From contig WBMZ01009451.1 in the NCBI GenBank assembly GCA_013400975.1, positions 310,001 through 374,000 of the forward strand: a stretch of 64,000 nt of DNA. The letters run 5' to 3'. The notes beneath the pieces are model-generated. The model was not told where the DNA came from and did no database searches. It saw only the letters and a list, made by a program, of their open reading frames with translations. A program made the translations under genes and the position numbers. The stretch's first letter is position 1. Each line of letters opens with the position of its first letter. This document shows, piece by piece, positions 60,691 to 64,000 of this stretch. This DNA is from Atrichornis clamosus (taxonomy: Eukaryota; Chordata; Aves; Passeriformes; Menuridae).

Positions 60691-61559
60691 AGCATTTTCC
60701 TGATCTAACCACATGGGTGGAATGAACTGGGACAGCTACCAGAAACCAGAAGATCATCCTGTACGGAGCAAGGAATTGACCCAACCTGACAATTCTCATG
60801 TTGTTGCCACCATGTTAAGCTTCAGGAGGTGATTTTTCAATCAGATGCATCTCAGCACACCTTTCCAAGCTTGATTTTATAATTTTTGCCTAAAAGAGGT
60901 TAACAAATATGGCTGCTGAGGGCTTCTGAGGGCAATGTTAAGTGAAAATGGATTATACTATTTATATTATCTGCACAGGAAGGCAATGACCTGGCTATTA
61001 ATGGTCTACACAACCCAACGCAGGAAAGTACTGACAGACACAAAAATATGATGGAGCTGATCTTATGGACATGTAGCTTCAGTTCCCAGTTATACCCAGG
61101 CACAGGCAATTTCCTCACTCCTGCATGCTAAATAAGAGTTGCATTGCTCCTCGCACCCCAGACGTTTCCTGGAGACCAAGAGGGCTGATGCTTGCAGAGT
61201 CTTGATCAGCTACAGCATAGAACTTTGCTGCTACCGTGGGGGACACTTTCACTGCTACTGGCATGTATTTTTGAAACTGCTGAACACAGGCACATTTCAG
61301 AGGGCCTGGAGTGAGCCACATGGAGTGGTTCTCTGGTCACCTCTCTGAAGGCTTGGGCTGCAGAAGTTCATCTCACAAGAGTCAGCAGCAGGGTGAGAAC
61401 AAGTGTCCCTTCCACCCACCAGCAAGGAAGGCTGCCAGGAATGATGGGACAAGGCACCAGCTTCTGCCACCCCCAGGCACTGGGGCTGAGGCAGGCTTGG
61501 AGTGGGGCCACAGCTGCTGATTTCCTGCACCACATGCAATACCAACCTGGAATCACAGT
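60691..61559. other. Non-coding stretch between two reverse CR1 ends
   Basis: No gene supported. Overlapping frames of 60-82 codons in the GC-richer part (61300-61550) have no domain. Confidence 0.5.
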
Positions 61560-61725
61560 CACAGAATCATCACAGAGACATAGAACGGTTTGGGCTGGAA
61601 GGGACCTTTAAAGATAATCTAGTTCCAGCCCTCCTGCCATGGACAGGGGTATCTTCCTCTAGACCAACTTTTCTAGAGCCCTGTCCAGCATGACCTTGAA
61701 TGTTCCCAGGGATGGGGCATCTGTT
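61560..61725 (-). mobile_element. CR1 LINE 3' end, reverse orientation
   Basis: A second reverse CR1. The tail CACAGAATCATCACAGAGAC is followed by ACGGTTTGGGCTGGAAGGGA, CCTTTAAAGATAATCTAGTT, CCAGCCCTCCTGCCATGGAC, AGGGGTATCTTCCTCTAGAC and TTGAATGTTCCCAGGGATGG with GGCATCTG. The order matches the reverse complement of the subfamily seen forward at 9.3, 10.3 and 24.6 kb. 5'-truncated, non-coding. Confidence 0.93.
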
Positions 61726-63486
61726 TAGCTCAGTTCTTACACACATTCTTTGCCATTGTCTAGAGGTAGAGAAACTTTATACCTGAGATGAGGAGGTTAT
61801 CCATCACTGGGAGTCAGGAGGTCAGAATTTCACTATGGTAGGTGCTAACTACGAATTCCCCTGCCCTGATGAATTCACAGAGAGGGCAGCACCAAAAGAG
61901 AGTGGGTGGCTACTGACATAATGGAGAGCATAAAAACAAGTATTCCCAACCATGCATATTTTAATTTTCTTTCCACAACATTAAGAAAACAGTATAAACC
62001 TACTCTGCAGAGCTCAATAACTGATTAATAATAAAAGTAACTTCTTATCACAAGCAGACACTTTTATGGTCACGTTTCAAGTGCAAGATCAACTAAAAGG
62101 GGACACCCCTCATAATAATTTCAGTATGTTTGTATGTTTAAAATCTGAGTGTTACTGTTCACTTTTAGTCCTGATCTTAAGAGCCACACCACAAGCACTG
62201 GAGTCTAAGAATCCTCCGACATCCTGTGTGTAGCATCAAGCTCATGGAAACATTTACCCTGATGCTTACGTCAGCTTTCCAAGTGTGATCCTCATCTGAC
62301 AAGCAAGGGGTGGTTACAGGTGGCCAGAACTGGCTGCTGGGATAAATAAACCCCATGATGAACATGGCAAAGGAACTTGGGAAACTACTTCAAAGAAGAG
62401 GTTTTATGGTAAACCCCTCCTCAGGACATGAGCAGCAGCTGAATTTGGGAGAGCAATGCATCCAGAGGAAGCACTTTGGCTCAACATTCACTTTCCTTCT
62501 ACTTGGCTGGAGAGAGCCCTTTTCCATTGACTGTCATTGATCCAGACAGTATTTACTCAGTTTTCCACAGACAGCAATAAGTCAAGGGGCCCAGGCAGGG
62601 AAAGTAATTAAGTTTTCCATGCAAGCTGGATCTACCATTTCTGGAGCTGACTGGTGTGCCCAATCCGTATCACAGGCCTGGCCTTTGGAGAGATTTCAGG
62701 AAGAAAGAGGGACATATTTTATTCATCAGTCTTCTGATTTCTGTGTTGGAACAGCCAGAGTTGCAACAGTAGATTTTCAGGCTTTAAGGCAAGTGGGCTC
62801 ATCATGGTTGTCTCACCTGTCCACCTGCGTAAGGGAGTCCATCAGTTTTTCTTGGCAATGCCCCCATCCAGGCCAATGCTGCGCAGTTCAGCAAGAGCAT
62901 GCTCCTTGGAAAGACAGTCAGGCTGATTTACAGCCTCCAGGTGATGGAGATTCCCTCCCATCCCCAGGTAACCTGTTCTGATAATGAATTATGAGAAGGA
63001 AGGGAGCTATTTAGGCAATGGTGTTTGTGTACAATGATTTTACATGTTGCAAGGGTGCCCAGTGCAGTAAGTAAATTGCCCCCTGGCTTTCATAAACATC
63101 ATCTGTACACAAACATTATCCAGTCAACTGCATGGCAGGGAAATTCTCCAGTGTAAGATAATGTCATCTCCACAGCAATAAGAAAGGTAAAACAGTACTT
63201 GGCAGCTGGGAAAGAGGGAGAGGCGACAAACAGCAGCCAGCTGTAAAATGACCGTGTCAGAGCTACAGCTGCTTGGGTCTGCCTGATTTAAAGCACCAGC
63301 CCCACAAAGGCATGCTGAGGAAACTAATTCTGTAAGAGAGTAACTTCATACCCAGGAAAATTATGAGGCACCCAGAGGTCAAGCTGATTCTGTGGGGTGC
63401 CTTTATAATATGGCCACCAGCAGAAAAAATTTCAGAAATTAAGTTCCATCTAATCAGATGGAATTGGCAACAAAGCCAGGACTGCT
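61726..63486. other. Non-coding stretch
   Basis: No gene supported; a 120-codon plus-strand frame (62619-62981) has no domain. 'ACTGGGAGTCAGGAGGTCAG' near 61806-61825 resembles the 5' half of MIR-type SINEs ('CTGGGAGTCAGGAGACCTGG') but is too short to call with confidence. Confidence 0.5.
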
Positions 63487-63730
63487 CCATTTATTTATTT
63501 ATTACATTAGGTCCAAGGGAACAAGAGCCCATTTTCCTGCTAAATTTGGATGTAATTGCAGCCAGCCCTTCATTAGTGTTTCTAACCTCCATTTTGAAGT
63601 GCTTTGCAGAGGAAGTTGATGGCATCATTCCTGTTTTATTGGCAGAGAAACTGATGCCCGAAACTGCGAAGTGATCTGGCCAAATTCTTGCAACTTCTTA
63701 GTAATGGACCGAAGAAGGGAATGTGGCCCT
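63487..63730 (+). repeat. MIR/CORE-SINE-like fossil
   Basis: The firm part is 63625-63730. There TTCCTGTTTTATTGGCAGAG plus AAACTGATGCCCGAAACTGC and GAAGTGATCTGGCCAAATTC follow the MIR core 'CATTTTACAGATGAGAAACTGAGGCCCAGAGAGGTTAAGTGACTTGCCCAA'. TTAGTAATGGACCGAAGAAGGGAATG then stands for the 'TAGTAAGTGGCAGAGCCGGGATT' part. The left part (TTTATTTATTTATTACATTAGG and AGAGCCCATTTTCCTGCTAA) may be the front of the same element as seen in reptiles, but is less certain. Confidence 0.5.
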
Positions 63731-64000
63731 GCTGCATCATATCCCTTCCAGTGTCCTCTCAAGCTGTGCCCACAAAGAGAAAAGCCCTGATAGTCCAGTG
63801 TAAATCTACCACTACAAACCAGGTACAGTCAGACTGAACCACAGTCAACTCTCTGCCTACATTCTTAGGCTGCAACAACATCCTCCATTGTGTGATCAAG
63901 GGAAACAATATTTTTGCTTATGCAACATAGACTCATCCAACCATGCTACAGGAAGGTGTGCAGAGCTCAAGTGTCTCTCCATTAAACTGTGTGATCTTTC
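63731..64000. other. Non-coding end of window
   Basis: Nothing recognisable in the last 270 bases. Confidence 0.5.

Overview
The window reads as nuclear DNA of a bird. The evidence is the repeat set. Several CR1 LINE 3' ends carry the typical avian tail (the conserved 'CTTCCAACCCAAACCATTCT' block followed by 'ATTCTATGA'-type repeats) on both strands. There are also LTRs of the avian ERVL type and one compact LTR laid out like those of alpharetroviruses. Base composition is AT-rich with few CpGs and no prokaryotic gene packing. The species cannot be named from sequence alone.

I find no protein-coding gene or exon that I can support. Open frames are short (longest 191 codons), many start at GTG rather than ATG, and none carries a recognisable cellular domain. 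The window is best described as an intergenic desert or the inside of a large intron. No tRNA, rRNA, snRNA or CRISPR array was recognised.

Layout. 1-2.9 kb: unique AT-rich DNA. 2.9-3.84 kb: nearly complete ERVL-type solo LTR with an internal ~50-bp repeat series. 4.5 kb: MIR-like trace. 5.87-6.12 kb: old CR1 endonuclease-region fragment. 6.79-7.07 kb: second, different ERVL-type LTR fragment. 9.26-9.36 and 10.22-10.35 kb: two short avian CR1 3' ends. 16.9-17.4 kb: an old amniote-type CR1. 21.5-21.65 kb: likely ancient amniote repeat with a CRE and TATA-like pair. 24.55-24.74 kb: CR1 3' end. 26.04 kb: TTA microsatellite. 26.86-27.39 kb: CpG-retaining stretch that could be conserved non-coding DNA. 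41.8-42.05 kb: CR1. 47.62-47.82 kb: compact alpharetrovirus-like solo LTR, lying just upstream of a 1.2-kb decayed CR1 with reverse-transcriptase remnants (47.94-49.17 kb). 37, 51.6, 55.3, 58.4 and 63.6 kb: MIR-like (CORE-SINE) fossils. 58.69-59.08 kb: three imperfect ~47-bp repeats followed by AATAAA. 60.4-60.7 and 61.56-61.72 kb: two minus-strand CR1 ends.

Nothing here works together as a gene system. The content is a layered record of retroelement insertion, from amniote-age SINE and CR1 fossils to younger avian CR1 and LTR copies. No new biological system is evident. The best leads are the CpG-retaining stretches, the bulged hairpin near 12.5 kb, the CRE/TATA pair near 21.5 kb and the unclassified repeat block near 58.7 kb. 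Repeat assignments rest on remembered family consensus patterns, not on a database search, so most boundaries are approximate.
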